DNA from: Mixta sp031457955 | GTDB lineage: Bacteria; Pseudomonadota; Gammaproteobacteria; Enterobacterales; Enterobacteriaceae | Reading direction: 5' to 3' | DNA length: 64,000 bases | NCBI RefSeq assembly: GCF_031457955.1 | Contig: NZ_JAVDXN010000006.1 | Location: forward strand, 186,001-250,000 | Shown here: positions 24,507-33,306 of the stretch, piece by piece | How the letters are laid out: each line of letters begins with the position of its first letter | Numbering within the stretch: the stretch's first letter is position 1 | Notes under the pieces: generated by a model | Databases searched by the model: none | The model's input: only the letters and a program-made list of their open reading frames with translations | Told to the model about the DNA's origin: nothing | Program-made: the position numbers and the translations under genes

Positions 24507-25817
24507 TTAGCGTGCGGCGGAAACGCGCCAGACGGTATTGCCCGCATCATCCGCAATCAGCACCCCGCCCTGCTTATCCATCGCCAGCCCCACCGGCAGG
24601 CCACGCACTTCTTTATGATCGTCAGTAAGAAAACCGGTGACCACCGGTTCCGGCTTGCCTACCGGCCGTCCATTCTGGAAAGCGACAAACGATACGCGAT
24701 AGCCGTTCAGTGGCGTTCGATCCCAGCTGCCATGCTCGCTGATAAACGCGCCGCCATGATATTTCTCCGGCAGACTGGTGCCGGTATAAAACATCAGACC
24801 CAGCGGCGCGACGTGCGAACTGAGCGCGTAATCGGGTTTAATGGCTTTTTTCACCAGATCGGGGCGCTGCGGCATCACGCGGTGATCGATATGATCGCCA
24901 AAATAGCTGTAAGGCCAGCCGTAAAAACCGCCCTCCTGCACCGAAGTCAGATAGTCGGGCACCAAATCGGCGCCGATCTCGTCACGTTCGTTAACGATCG
25001 CCCACAGCTTACCGGTTTGCGGCTCCCACTGAAGACCGGTAGGGTTACGCAGGCCGCTGGCGTAAATTCGGCTGCCGCCGGTCGCGGTATCCACTTCCAG
25101 CACCGCCGCCCGGCGGTATTCCGCGCCGATGCCGTTCTCCGTGATATTACTGTTGGAGCCGACGCCTACATAGAGCTTGCTGCCGTCCGGGCTGGCCAGC
25201 AGTGACTTGGTCCAGTGATGGTTCAGCGGCCCGCCGGGTAGATCGGTCACTTCAGTACCGGGATCGGTAATCCGTGTCGCGCCTTCGTCATAGTGATAGC
25301 GCATCACATTATCGGCGTTAGCGACATAAAGCGTATCGCCCACCAGCTGGACGCCGAACGGTGAAAAGAGGTTTTCGAGGAAAACATGCTTTTCCCAGGT
25401 TACACCGTCGCCGCTGGCATTGCGCAGCAGCGTAATACGGTTGCCACCCTTGCCGCCTTTGCCGGACGATTTCTGCACCAGGCCCATAATTAGCTGTTTC
25501 GGCATACTCACCGGTGAGGTGCCTGGGCTATTGGCTTCCACCACCAGCACATCATTGTTAGGCAGAACATAAACCTGACGCGGATGCATCAGCCCATCCG
25601 CCACCTTGGTAATTTGCAGGCCATCGGCAACCTTCGGCATTTCGCCCTGCTGCCAGGCGACCCCTTTCGGCACCTGCATCGGCGGGATCAAAAAATCCTG
25701 CGCCTTCGGCAATACCGGATCGGGTCCCATTTGCTTGCTGGGATCGATCGATGCCTGCTCATCGCAGCCGCTTAACAGCAGCGCGGAAGAAACCGCGAGC
25801 AACAGTAATTTTTTCAT
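24507..25817 (-). CDS. Sorbosone dehydrogenase family PQQ-type beta-propeller lipoprotein
   Basis: 436 residues from ATG 25817 (AAGGAG ribosome site). Signal peptide with lipobox LLLSGC, so predicted periplasm-facing lipoprotein. Beta-propeller repeats: GLMHPRQVYVLPNNDVLVVE, GDTLYVANADNVMRY, GSKLYVGVGSNSN, GLRNPTGLQWEP, EHGSWDRTPLNGYRV and GLPVGLAMDKQGGVLIADD. Related to soluble PQQ glucose dehydrogenase and YliI (aldose sugar dehydrogenase). Substrate unknown. Co-translated with the upstream DUF2231 membrane gene (ATGA overlap), which could pass electrons; that is inference. Confidence 0.88.
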   Translation of the reverse strand: MKKLLLLAVSSALLLSGCDEQASIDPSKQMGPDPVLPKAQDFLIPPMQVPKGVAWQQGEMPKVADGLQITKVADGLMHPRQVYVLPNNDVLVVEANSPGTSPVSMPKQLIMGLVQKSSGKGGKGGNRITLLRNASGDGVTWEKHVFLENLFSPFGVQLVGDTLYVANADNVMRYHYDEGATRITDPGTEVTDLPGGPLNHHWTKSLLASPDGSKLYVGVGSNSNITENGIGAEYRRAAVLEVDTATGGSRIYASGLRNPTGLQWEPQTGKLWAIVNERDEIGADLVPDYLTSVQEGGFYGWPYSYFGDHIDHRVMPQRPDLVKKAIKPDYALSSHVAPLGLMFYTGTSLPEKYHGGAFISEHGSWDRTPLNGYRVSFVAFQNGRPVGKPEPVVTGFLTDDHKEVRGLPVGLAMDKQGGVLIADDAGNTVWRVSAAR

Positions 25818-26254
25818 CGCGTTGCTCCTTCTGCACTGCGCAGACGCAGAGCCAGTTGAATATTGGCAAGGCACAGCAGCGCCACCACCAGCGTTGAGAG
25901 AATCACGCCCATCGGCACCACGGCGTAGGCATCGCGGCTGTGAATAAAGGCGTTAAAAATTGCCAGTATGATGGCGAGGAGGTTCGCCCAAAAATGCAGT
26001 TTTACCGGCGAGGTTTGCGGCCATGAAGCGCCTACCCAGACCTGTACCAGGTTAATCAGCCGGGGAATAATAGCGATAATTAGCCCAAAGGCGATCAGCC
26101 AGCTGGCGCTTTTCGTCCACATTGGTTGGTAACTATTCAGGTAAATAATGTCGAAAATCCACGCCGCGGTGAAAAAGCCCAGCGGTAGAGGATTAAGGAA
26201 CTCATACAGCGCCACCGCAAGCGCAGAGTGACGTCTGGTCGCAAAGGGATTCAT
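25814..26254 (-). CDS. DUF2231 membrane protein
   Basis: 146 residues with about four hydrophobic segments (GFFTAAWIFDIIY; SWLIAFGLIIAIIPRLINL; LHFWANLLAIILAIFNAFIH; GVILSTLVVALLCLANI). Its histidines and position before a PQQ-type dehydrogenase suggest a redox partner, but no heme ligand is proven. The stop overlaps the start of the downstream dehydrogenase by 4 bp. Good AGGAG ribosome site. Confidence 0.8.
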   Translation of the reverse strand: MNPFATRRHSALAVALYEFLNPLPLGFFTAAWIFDIIYLNSYQPMWTKSASWLIAFGLIIAIIPRLINLVQVWVGASWPQTSPVKLHFWANLLAIILAIFNAFIHSRDAYAVVPMGVILSTLVVALLCLANIQLALRLRSAEGATR

Positions 26255-26411
26255 TAGCAGGCTCCTGAGGTAATAAGAAAAATCGGCAGCAAAACATCGC
26301 TTACCGTCGCGCTACCCTGAAAAAGCGTAGTAAAAATAGTCCCTTTCGGTTAACAATCCGGCAAAAAATAGTCAATTTTTATCCAGCAGCGCACATAAGG
26401 CGCTTGTGATA

Positions 26412-26423
26412 AAGATATATCTT
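26412..26423. promoter_or_regulatory. AAGATATATCTT operator upstream of yqjH (candidate YqjI site)
   Basis: A perfect 12-bp palindrome 40 bp upstream of the yqjH start. AT-rich ATATC repeats are the kind of element bound by the PadR regulator YqjI in the E. coli yqjH-yqjI region. A Fur-box-like stretch (GATGAGAATCATGAGC, ~12/16) overlaps the yqjH start codon at 26454-26469 and is weaker evidence. Confidence 0.5.
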
Positions 26424-26463
26424 AGATATGTTTCACCTCTTACTTCACTATGAGATGAGAATC

Positions 26464-27252
26464 ATGAGCGCAGAGACCGCTATTCAGGGCTGGCCCCTTC
26501 CCACACGTAAAAAAAATGAACTGAAGCTGCGTCAGTTGCGCGTATTGCACAAGACGCAAATCGGTCGTTTTTATCGGATTTGTTTAACCGGCGAGGATCT
26601 GGCTGGCTTTATTTCCCATAGCTTCGATGACCATATCAAACTCTTTTTCCCGGATGCGCAAAACGGTGAGCTGGTGCTGCCGGAAGTGGGCGATGGCGGC
26701 GTGGTATGGCCGGAAGGCAAACGCCCGCAGACACGCGACTATACGCCGCTGAGCTGGGATGCGGCGGCGAATACGCTGACTATCGATTTCTTTATTCATC
26801 CGGGCGGCCTTGCCAGCGGCTGGGCGGAAACCGCGCAGCCGGGCGATCCGCTGGTGATTGGCGGCCCGCGCGGCTCTTTCTGTATGCCGCTGGACTATGC
26901 GTTTCAGCTCTATCTGTGCGATGAATCCAGCCTGCCCGCGCTGAACCGCCGCCTGGCGGAACTGGCCGCCGCGCAAACGAAAGCAGAAATTCACCTAATG
27001 ATTATGGCGGATGAAGCGCAAAGCCGTGCTTATCTGCCTTCGCTGGCGGGCGTCACCTGTGATTTCCTGCCCGCAGGCGATCTGCACGCCGCACAGCAGG
27101 CGCTGCAACAGCTGAGCATCCCGCAGCAGGGATATTTCCTCTGGCTGACCGGCGAAGGCACCCGGGTGAAAACGCTGCTGGATTACCTCACCACGGAACG
27201 CCAGATCAACGAAAACTACCTGCGTGGCGTGGCCTATTGGCACCAGAAATAA
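26464..27252 (+). CDS. yqjH: NADPH-dependent ferric-chelate reductase YqjH (siderophore-interacting protein)
   Basis: 262 residues from ATG 26464. FAD-binding domain: KTQIGRFYRICLTGEDL, FDDHIKLFFP, RDYTPLSWD, FFIHPGGLASGWA and GGPRGSF; NADPH-side LYLCDESSLPAL and FLWLTGEGTRVKTL. Releases iron from ferric siderophores in the cytoplasm. In E. coli it is controlled by Fur and YqjI. Here yqjI follows on the same strand 66 bp downstream instead of being divergent. Confidence 0.93.
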   Translation: MSAETAIQGWPLPTRKKNELKLRQLRVLHKTQIGRFYRICLTGEDLAGFISHSFDDHIKLFFPDAQNGELVLPEVGDGGVVWPEGKRPQTRDYTPLSWDAAANTLTIDFFIHPGGLASGWAETAQPGDPLVIGGPRGSFCMPLDYAFQLYLCDESSLPALNRRLAELAAAQTKAEIHLMIMADEAQSRAYLPSLAGVTCDFLPAGDLHAAQQALQQLSIPQQGYFLWLTGEGTRVKTLLDYLTTERQINENYLRGVAYWHQK

Positions 27253-27318
27253 TGTTTGCCCGGCAGCGATGCCGGGATATATCTGCCGGTTTAACCGCGC
27301 ATGACAGGAAACCATCTG

Positions 27319-27825
27319 ATGAAAGATAAAAACAGCGCTGCTTTTTTCGCTCATAAAAAGCGTAAAGAGCGGCTGCTTGATGCCACCGAAGTGCGTCTGC
27401 TGATTCTGCGTATTCTGGCGACGCGCGCGGCGCACGGTTATGAAATTATCAAGGCGATAGAAGAGCTATCGCGCGGTGAATATACCCCCAGCCCCAGCCT
27501 GATTTACCCTAACCTCACGCTGCTGGAAGAGATGGGCTACGTCACCGCCGGGAACGAAGCGAGCAACAAAAAAAACCACTGGATTACCGCCGAAGGGGAA
27601 GCGTTTCTGCAACAGCAGCAGACGCAGCTGCAAAGCGTGATCGATCGTATGCAGTCGCTGGCGGTGCTGGCAAATAACCGCAGCCAGCCGGAAATTCAGC
27701 GAGCGATTCATAATATGCGCACCGCGCTGAATACGCGTCTGGCCGATGAAAATATCTCACAGCAGGCGCTGTACGCGATTATTGATGTGCTGGATGATGC
27801 GGCGAAAAAGATTGAGCGCAGCTAG
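27319..27825 (+). CDS. yqjI: PadR-family regulator YqjI-like
   Basis: 168 residues. PadR winged helix: EVRLLILRILATRAAHGYEIIKAIEELSRGEYTPSPSLIYPNLTLLEEMGYV, matching YqjI. I chose ATG 27319 because AGGAAA precedes it; ATG 27301 has no ribosome site. The E. coli protein carries a long His/Cys-rich N-terminal nickel-binding tail, which is absent here (MKDKNSAAFFAHKKRKE only). DNA target and partner gene appear conserved, but metal sensing is likely altered. Confidence 0.85.
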   Translation: MKDKNSAAFFAHKKRKERLLDATEVRLLILRILATRAAHGYEIIKAIEELSRGEYTPSPSLIYPNLTLLEEMGYVTAGNEASNKKNHWITAEGEAFLQQQQTQLQSVIDRMQSLAVLANNRSQPEIQRAIHNMRTALNTRLADENISQQALYAIIDVLDDAAKKIERS

Positions 27826-27881
27826 CGCCTGAATCGGTGAATACGTTATTTGCCAGGTGTGTTTGCCGTAAGGGCAGCAGG

Positions 27882-27910
27882 AAAACTCACCTCCGATTGC
27901 CGGAGGTGAG
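27882..27910 (-). terminator. Terminator of the sugar porter-OYE operon
   Basis: CTCACCTCCG / CGGAGGTGAG, 10-bp perfect arms with a 5-nt loop, followed on the minus strand by TTTTCC, 11 bp after the OYE stop. Confidence 0.8.
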
Positions 27911-27920
27911 TGGATAGCGA

Positions 27921-29021
27921 CTACTCGCTGGTGCGATAGCGTTCCAGCCAGTGCGCGTACGGCGCAGGCAGCACCCATGACGCTTTATCTTCATTCAGCG
28001 CCAGCGCAGCCTTGTAAGGCCAGTGCGGATCGGCCAGATGCGCGCGGCCGACCATCACCAGATCCAGCTGCTGTTCTTCCACGGTGCGGTTAGCAATCGC
28101 TGGCGCATCGATGCCCCAGGCGGAAGCCACCGGAATCTGCGCTTCACGACGCACGCGTTCAGCGATCGGCGCGAGGAAAGCCGGGCCCCACGGGATATTG
28201 GCGTCCGGCGCCGAGAAGCCGACGCTCACGCTCAGCAGATCCAGACCGCCAGCACGCATCTGACGCGTAACCTCAATCGACTCCGCCAGCGTCTCTTCGT
28301 CGCGGCCATCATACTCAATCACGCCAAAGCGTGCGGTCAGCGGCAGGTTTTCCGGCCAGACGTGGCGCACCGCTTCCAGGGTTTCCAGCATAAAGCGGCT
28401 GCGTCCGGCAAGGTCGCCGCCGTACTGATCCTGACGCTGGTTCGCCTGCACCGAGAAGAAGCTCTGCGCCAGATAGCCGTGCGCGAAGTGCAGCTCCAGC
28501 CATTCAAAACCGGCATCGCGGGCGCGACAGGCGGCGGTAGCGAAATCTTCACGTACGCGGGCGATATCGTCCAGCGTCATCGCTTTCGGCACCTGCGGCA
28601 GGTTAGCGCCAAAGGCGACGGCGGAAGGCGCGATGGTTTCCCAGCCGCGACCATCGTCTGCAGCGATATGGTCATCGCCTTCCCACGGACGGTTGGCGCT
28701 CGCCTTACGTCCGGCGTGAGCAATCTGAATGCCCGGCACGGCGCCTGCCGCTTTAATATCACGGGCGATCTGCGCCAGCTTTTCCGCCTGCTCATCGTTC
28801 CAGATACCCAGGCAGCCGGGGGTGATACGACCTTCCGGCGCCACTGCCGTCGCCTCGACGATCACCAGACCCGCGCCGCCGCGTGCCAGCCCGCTATAGT
28901 GAACACGATGCCAGTCGTTGCTCACACCGTCGATGGCGGTGTATTGACACATTGGCGGCACCGCAATGCGGTTACGCAGCGTCACGTCTTTCAATGAAAA
29001 CGGTGAAAATAAACCTGACAT
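27921..29021 (-). CDS. NADH:flavin oxidoreductase, Old Yellow Enzyme (YqjM/XenA type)
   Basis: 366 residues. Class III OYE: PFSLKDVTLRNRIAVPPMCQY with the flavin-tuning cysteine, GLVIVEATAVAPEGR, IQIAHAGRKAS, WLELHFAHGYLAQSFFS, and GRAHLADPHWPYKAA. Probably reduces xenobiotic enones. Likely co-transcribed with the sugar porter upstream (84-bp gap). AGAGG ribosome site. Confidence 0.92.
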   Translation of the reverse strand: MSGLFSPFSLKDVTLRNRIAVPPMCQYTAIDGVSNDWHRVHYSGLARGGAGLVIVEATAVAPEGRITPGCLGIWNDEQAEKLAQIARDIKAAGAVPGIQIAHAGRKASANRPWEGDDHIAADDGRGWETIAPSAVAFGANLPQVPKAMTLDDIARVREDFATAACRARDAGFEWLELHFAHGYLAQSFFSVQANQRQDQYGGDLAGRSRFMLETLEAVRHVWPENLPLTARFGVIEYDGRDEETLAESIEVTRQMRAGGLDLLSVSVGFSAPDANIPWGPAFLAPIAERVRREAQIPVASAWGIDAPAIANRTVEEQQLDLVMVGRAHLADPHWPYKAALALNEDKASWVLPAPYAHWLERYRTSE

Positions 29022-29105
29022 TTAAACCTCTTGCGTTCAGGAAAAGTGAAGATGGCCGAGCCGATCAGCCCAAACAGAAGCGTGATAATAGCCCGGCCCG
29101 CTTTT

Positions 29106-30536
29106 TTAAACTTCACCGTATTTGCTACGCATCATGGTCTCGATCTCTTCCAGGCTCTTGCCGCGCGTTTCCGGCAGCATAAAGTAAACGAAAACAAAGG
29201 AGCCAATATTCAGCACCACAAACAGGAAGAAAGTCTGGTTGCCGATCAGGTTCAGCATCATCGGGAACGCGAACGCGACGGTCGCATTACAGATCCACTG
29301 GAACGAGACGGCGGTGCCCGCCAGCGCACCACGAATTTTCATCGGGAACAGCTCGGACATCAGCAGCCAGTACACCGGCGAAATGCACATCTGCATAAAA
29401 AACAGGAAGACCAGAATACAGGCCAGCGCCAGATAGCTTTGCATCAAGTTTTGCGGCAGCAGCGTTAGCGTCAGCCCCAGCGCTACCTGCGCCAGAATAA
29501 CGATGCTCAGGCCGGTCATCAGCATGCGGCGGCGGCTAAAGCGGCTTACCGCCCAGATCCCTACCAGCGTCGCCAGCACCGAAACCACGCCGTTGCCGAT
29601 GGTGGCAGCAATAGAGGCGTTGGTACCCATACCGGTGGTTTTCAGGATAATCGGCGTGTAATACATAAAGGCGTTTACGCCGGTAAACTGCGCCACAAAC
29701 CCCAGCGCGCAGCCGGTAAGCAGCAGGCGAATCACCCAACGCTCTTGCAGCAGGTCCTTTATCGAAGGCCCTTTACGCGCCTGCTTCTCCTGCTTACGCA
29801 TTTCCGCCATCTCTTTGCGTATTTCGCGCGGCGTCTCCCTGAGTTTTTTCAGCACCCGGAGCGCCTCTTTGAAACGGCCTTCCGCTACCAGCCAGTGCGG
29901 CGAAGCGGGCACAAAGAAAGTGCCGATAAACAGCAGAATGCCTGGCACCATCGCCAGCGCCAGCATATAGCGCCAGATGTGCGGATCGTGCAGCGCATAG
30001 CTCATCACGGTGCTGACGATATAGGCGATCAGCTGACCGCTGACGATCATTAACTCGTTGCGACTCACCAGCGGCGCCCGGCGTTTAGGCCCGGCGATCT
30101 CGGCGATAAACACCGGCACGGTGGCAGAGCCGCCGCCAACGGCGATCCCCAGCACAAAGCGCATCGCCACCATGATCGGCACCGATGGCGCAACGGCGGT
30201 GCCCAATGCACCGGCGATAAACAGCACGGCCAGGCTGCGCAGGGTCATGCGACGACCGAAGCGATCCGACATAAAGCCGCTAAGAAACGATCCCAGCGCC
30301 GCGCCAAAAATCAGCGATGACGTCACCAGCCCTTCGGTAAATGAGTTCAGCCCCAGCCCGCCCTGCGACGGCGCCGCCGACATAAAAGGCAAGGAGCCGG
30401 AAATGATGCCGGTATCGTAACCAAAAGCGAGCGCGCCCATGGTTGCGACCAGCACCACAAGAAATATACGTTGCTTGACGGAGTCTTTGGTTTCCGTCTC
30501 CTCTACGGATGACGGCTCAGATGAATAGTCGGTCAT
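29106..30536 (-). CDS. Sugar porter family MFS transporter
   Basis: 476 residues with ~12 membrane helices. Signatures: GALAFGYDTGIISGSLPF, SDRFGRRMTLR, PASPHWLVAEGR, QFTGVNAFMYYTPIIL, and PETRGKSLEEIETMM. Substrate not predictable, but the family carries hexoses, pentoses or inositol with protons. First gene of an operon with the downstream OYE. GGGAG ribosome site. Confidence 0.9.
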   Translation of the reverse strand: MTDYSSEPSSVEETETKDSVKQRIFLVVLVATMGALAFGYDTGIISGSLPFMSAAPSQGGLGLNSFTEGLVTSSLIFGAALGSFLSGFMSDRFGRRMTLRSLAVLFIAGALGTAVAPSVPIMVAMRFVLGIAVGGGSATVPVFIAEIAGPKRRAPLVSRNELMIVSGQLIAYIVSTVMSYALHDPHIWRYMLALAMVPGILLFIGTFFVPASPHWLVAEGRFKEALRVLKKLRETPREIRKEMAEMRKQEKQARKGPSIKDLLQERWVIRLLLTGCALGFVAQFTGVNAFMYYTPIILKTTGMGTNASIAATIGNGVVSVLATLVGIWAVSRFSRRRMLMTGLSIVILAQVALGLTLTLLPQNLMQSYLALACILVFLFFMQMCISPVYWLLMSELFPMKIRGALAGTAVSFQWICNATVAFAFPMMLNLIGNQTFFLFVVLNIGSFVFVYFMLPETRGKSLEEIETMMRSKYGEV

Positions 30537-30685
30537 AATGCTCCCTGTTATAAGTTTTGTAATGTTTTGTGCAGGTGATATTGCTTAAAAATAAAAGGGT
30601 TAACTCCAGCAAAAGAGAGGAAGGTAAAGATAAGTCTAGACCGGCTTCGCTGAAACCGCCTGTTTGTGTGAGGAAGATCACATTG

Positions 30686-30732
30686 AAAAAGGGCGGCAGC
30701 GCGCAAATTGCCGCGCGCCACCCGTTTTTTTT
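30686..30732. terminator. Terminator after the unknown membrane gene
   Basis: A GC-rich stem (GCGCGC paired across an 8-nt loop, extended by GGG/CCC) is flanked by a run of As on the left and Ts on the right. On the minus strand the arms are followed by TTTTT, about 45 bp after the stop at 30778. Confidence 0.65.
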
Positions 30733-30777
30733 ATTACATCACTCGCGAAGTGGAGGACACACTATCCGTTAATGAAT

Positions 30778-31851
30778 TTAATGCGTTGGCTGTTGCAGCC
30801 TGACCATGTCCTGTTTAAATAAGTTAACCTTTTGCTGCAAAGTAGCCTGCGTCAGATCCTCCGCTTTCATTATCGGCCAGTAGCGATAACCAGGCGGCTT
30901 ATCGCTACACTTCAGTCGCCAGGTGCTATAAATCTGCGACGAGGGCGCAAAAATACGGTAGTCATTTTCAGCTACGTTTAAATAACGCGCGCCGGGTAAC
31001 GCCGGGATCGTTAAATAGCGATCGTTGCAGAAGAAAGTGTCGCGCGTATCCATTGCCACGGTACGTTTCATCACGTAGCTGAATATGCTGTGCAGATTAA
31101 TGTTAAAGGCAACGTAAGAGATGGCCCACGAGGAAACGATTAGCAGGAAAAAGGGCCAGGCGGGAACATGAACGATATATTTTATTCTTTTGGTGGTGAC
31201 CGTCTCTTTGCTTTCAAAGAAATTTAAAAAAACGGAAAAGCTCATAATCAGGGAAAAGTAGAGCAAACCAAAATAGATGCAGGCTAACAGAATCACTGTC
31301 ACCTTGGTGGCCGCGGCCTCAAAGGTAATATCCATCACCTCCATCATGGCGTTTTTTGCTGTCGCATAGCTAAAGAAAAACACCAGCAGCCATGAAGATC
31401 GAAAGATAAAGGCAAACAAAGATTTAAAACGCTCACCCAGTTTCCCGGTCATGATCAGCGAATCAAAGACGAAGAAATAGATTGCCGTCATGGCGATCAC
31501 CACAAAAAACAGCGAGGCGATTAGAAATTCCAGCGCCAGGGTTTCCGGCATTAGCTTACCCAGCAAACAGATGCCGATCAGCAATATCAGCGACAGATAG
31601 AGCATATTTTCGCTAACGCTATATCCAGGCCGGGCGTTTTTTACTATTTGCCGCCGGTAGCCTCTGAGCGGCTTCTGTTTTTTAGCCCGATCTTTCAGCC
31701 AGAAATATAACAGCATCGCTACCGGCGAAGAGAGTAATACCATCATCAGACCATGTAGCCTGTCGGCGACAAGAAAAGATAACAGCGCATACCAGACAAG
31801 AAAATAATGATGATAATAACGGCTGAAAGGGTTAAGGGTAACGGAATGCAA
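30778..31851 (-). CDS. Unrecognised polytopic membrane protein with TTG start
   Basis: 357 residues. I chose the TTG at 31851 because a perfect AAGGAGG ribosome site stands 5 bases before it. About six or seven hydrophobic segments in the first 260 residues (for example LVWYALLSFLVADRLHG, MLYLSLILLIGICLLG, FLIASLFFVVIAMTAIYFF, WLLVFFFSYAT, VILLACIYFGLLYFSLIM, FFLLIVSSWAISYVAF), then a ~100-residue soluble C-terminal tail with CND and LKCSDKPPGY cysteines that could face the periplasm. I do not recognise a family. Its codon and base use look more AT-rich than its neighbours. Confidence 0.7.
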   Translation of the reverse strand: MHSVTLNPFSRYYHHYFLVWYALLSFLVADRLHGLMMVLLSSPVAMLLYFWLKDRAKKQKPLRGYRRQIVKNARPGYSVSENMLYLSLILLIGICLLGKLMPETLALEFLIASLFFVVIAMTAIYFFVFDSLIMTGKLGERFKSLFAFIFRSSWLLVFFFSYATAKNAMMEVMDITFEAAATKVTVILLACIYFGLLYFSLIMSFSVFLNFFESKETVTTKRIKYIVHVPAWPFFLLIVSSWAISYVAFNINLHSIFSYVMKRTVAMDTRDTFFCNDRYLTIPALPGARYLNVAENDYRIFAPSSQIYSTWRLKCSDKPPGYRYWPIMKAEDLTQATLQQKVNLFKQDMVRLQQPTH

Positions 31852-32049
31852 AATGACCTCCTTTTTTTGGCGCAATAGTTTACTTTCTCACCTGCTAATA
31901 AGCGGTTCAACGTCCGCTGTTTAAAATATTTTTTTCCCGCCAGCATACCGCCACTGCCCTTCCCTCTGTTATGCCGCGCTTTCAGCCTTAAGCCTTGTTG
32001 ATGGATAACGCGCTTTTCCCGCAGGATGCGCTGCGGCGAGTGTAAAATT

Positions 32050-32094
32050 CTGTCTTCTAAACGTAACAAAAAATAAACAAACCTTCCCTATAGT
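32050..32094 (+). promoter_or_regulatory. Promoter of the TonB-phospholipase operon with Pho-box-like element
   Basis: CTGTCTTCTAAACGTAAC (32050-32067) fits the Pho box layout of two 7-bp repeats 4 bp apart (consensus CTGTCAT): strong first repeat (6/7), weak second. A third 11-bp-phased unit AATAAAC follows. A TATAGT -10 lies at 32089-32094 with no -35 hexamer, as expected for an activated promoter. The distance box to -10 is 21 bp, one helical turn more than in E. coli phoA. Candidate only. Confidence 0.35.
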
Positions 32095-32120
32095 GGCTGC
32101 TCTTTCACTCTGGAGGCACC

Positions 32121-32525
32121 ATGCGAAGCTGGAACGAACCGAAGAAAAACAAAGCGCATATTGAACTGATCCCGATGATCGACGTGATGATGTTCCTGTT
32201 GGTGTTCTTTGTATTGATCAGCCTGAATGTGATTCCGGCTCAGGGACTTAAAACGCAGCTGCCCGGCGCGGCAAGCGCACAGCAGCTGAAGCCGCAGAAG
32301 AAAGCGATTGTGACATTGGGCGAGAACGATGGGCTGCAACTGGATGGGCAAGCGATCGCGCTGCAGGATTTAGTCAACACGCTGAAGCAGCAACAGCATG
32401 ACGAACCGCTGACCATCATTCTTAACAGCGATAAAGGCGTTGCCGTAGAGCGCCTGGTCGCGGTGATGGACAACCTGCGTCAGGGTGGTTTCACCTCTGT
32501 TTCTATCGCCACACGGAAATTGTGA
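32121..32525 (+). CDS. ExbD-family TonB energiser subunit
   Basis: 134 residues. One N-terminal membrane helix carrying the essential aspartate (LIPMIDVMMFLLVFFVLISL), then a small periplasmic domain with ILNSDKGVAVERLVAVMDNLR. Part of an ExbB-ExbD-TonB proton-driven complex in the inner membrane. First gene of a five-gene operon; GGAGG ribosome site. tonB begins 1 bp after its stop. Confidence 0.88.
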   Translation: MRSWNEPKKNKAHIELIPMIDVMMFLLVFFVLISLNVIPAQGLKTQLPGAASAQQLKPQKKAIVTLGENDGLQLDGQAIALQDLVNTLKQQQHDEPLTIILNSDKGVAVERLVAVMDNLRQGGFTSVSIATRKL

Positions 32526-32526
32526 T

Positions 32527-33270
32527 ATGTATTCGCTTTATCGTTCCCGCCATGTGTTGAGTTGGCTTCCGGCCCTTGCGGCGGCAGGCTGGATGCTGTG
32601 GATAAATCAGCAGGCCGCGTTGAAAGTTCAGCCACGTTATGATGAATCCACCATGGAATTGGTTCTGGCGCCGCCGCCGGAGCCAGAGACGCCAGCCGAG
32701 CCGGAACCGCAGCCGGAACCACAGCCTGAGCCGGAACCTGTGGCGCCGCCGGAGCCTGTTCCCACGCCGGAGCCGATAGCCGAGCCACCACCACCACCGC
32801 CTAAACCAAAGCCCAAACCGGTGGTACAGCCGAAGCCGACACCCAAGCCTAAACCCGTTGTACAGTCGAAACCGACAACGCCGCCCCGCTCACAGCCAGC
32901 GCCCGCAGTCAGGCCGCTTGCCGCCGCGCCGCGCGCGCCTGCCCCCAGCAGCGCCACCAATGCAGGGGCGCTGGAAAGCCGCTATTTACAGGCGCTGCGT
33001 CACGATCTGGAGCAGCGTAAGCGTTATCCCACCGGTCGCCAGGCATCACTTGAACGCCCGGAAGGCAACGTTGAGATCTGGCTGGAAGTCGATCGCAGCG
33101 GTCGCGTTATCGCTTCCGGCATCACCAGCAAAGCACGCAGCATGCTGCTTAACCGTGCCGCCAGCAGCAGCCTGCAAAGCATCAGCCAGCTTAAGCCTTT
33201 CCCTGAGGGCGCTTTCGCCGGTCAAAGCCGTAAACGTTTTACCGCCACTTTCAATTACCAGGCGCCTTAA
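32527..33270 (+). CDS. TonB-like energy transducer
   Basis: 247 residues. N-terminal membrane anchor (VLSWLPALAAAGWMLW), a Pro-Glu then Pro-Lys rich periplasm-spanning region (residues ~50-125), and a C-terminal domain with YLQALRHDLEQRKRYPTGRQ and GNVEIWLEVDRSGRVI typical of TonB. The SxxxH motif of E. coli TonB's anchor is not evident. Dedicated to the receptor encoded next, 36 bp downstream. Confidence 0.87.
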   Translation: MYSLYRSRHVLSWLPALAAAGWMLWINQQAALKVQPRYDESTMELVLAPPPEPETPAEPEPQPEPQPEPEPVAPPEPVPTPEPIAEPPPPPPKPKPKPVVQPKPTPKPKPVVQSKPTTPPRSQPAPAVRPLAAAPRAPAPSSATNAGALESRYLQALRHDLEQRKRYPTGRQASLERPEGNVEIWLEVDRSGRVIASGITSKARSMLLNRAASSSLQSISQLKPFPEGAFAGQSRKRFTATFNYQAP

Positions 33271-33306
33271 TGCCAGGAAACTTTCATCGCACCACAGGAA
33301 AAGAAA

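Noticed and set aside
32000..32120. Fur box before the TonB operon
   Set aside because: TonB receptors are often iron-regulated, but nothing here matches the GATAATGATAATCATTATC pattern.
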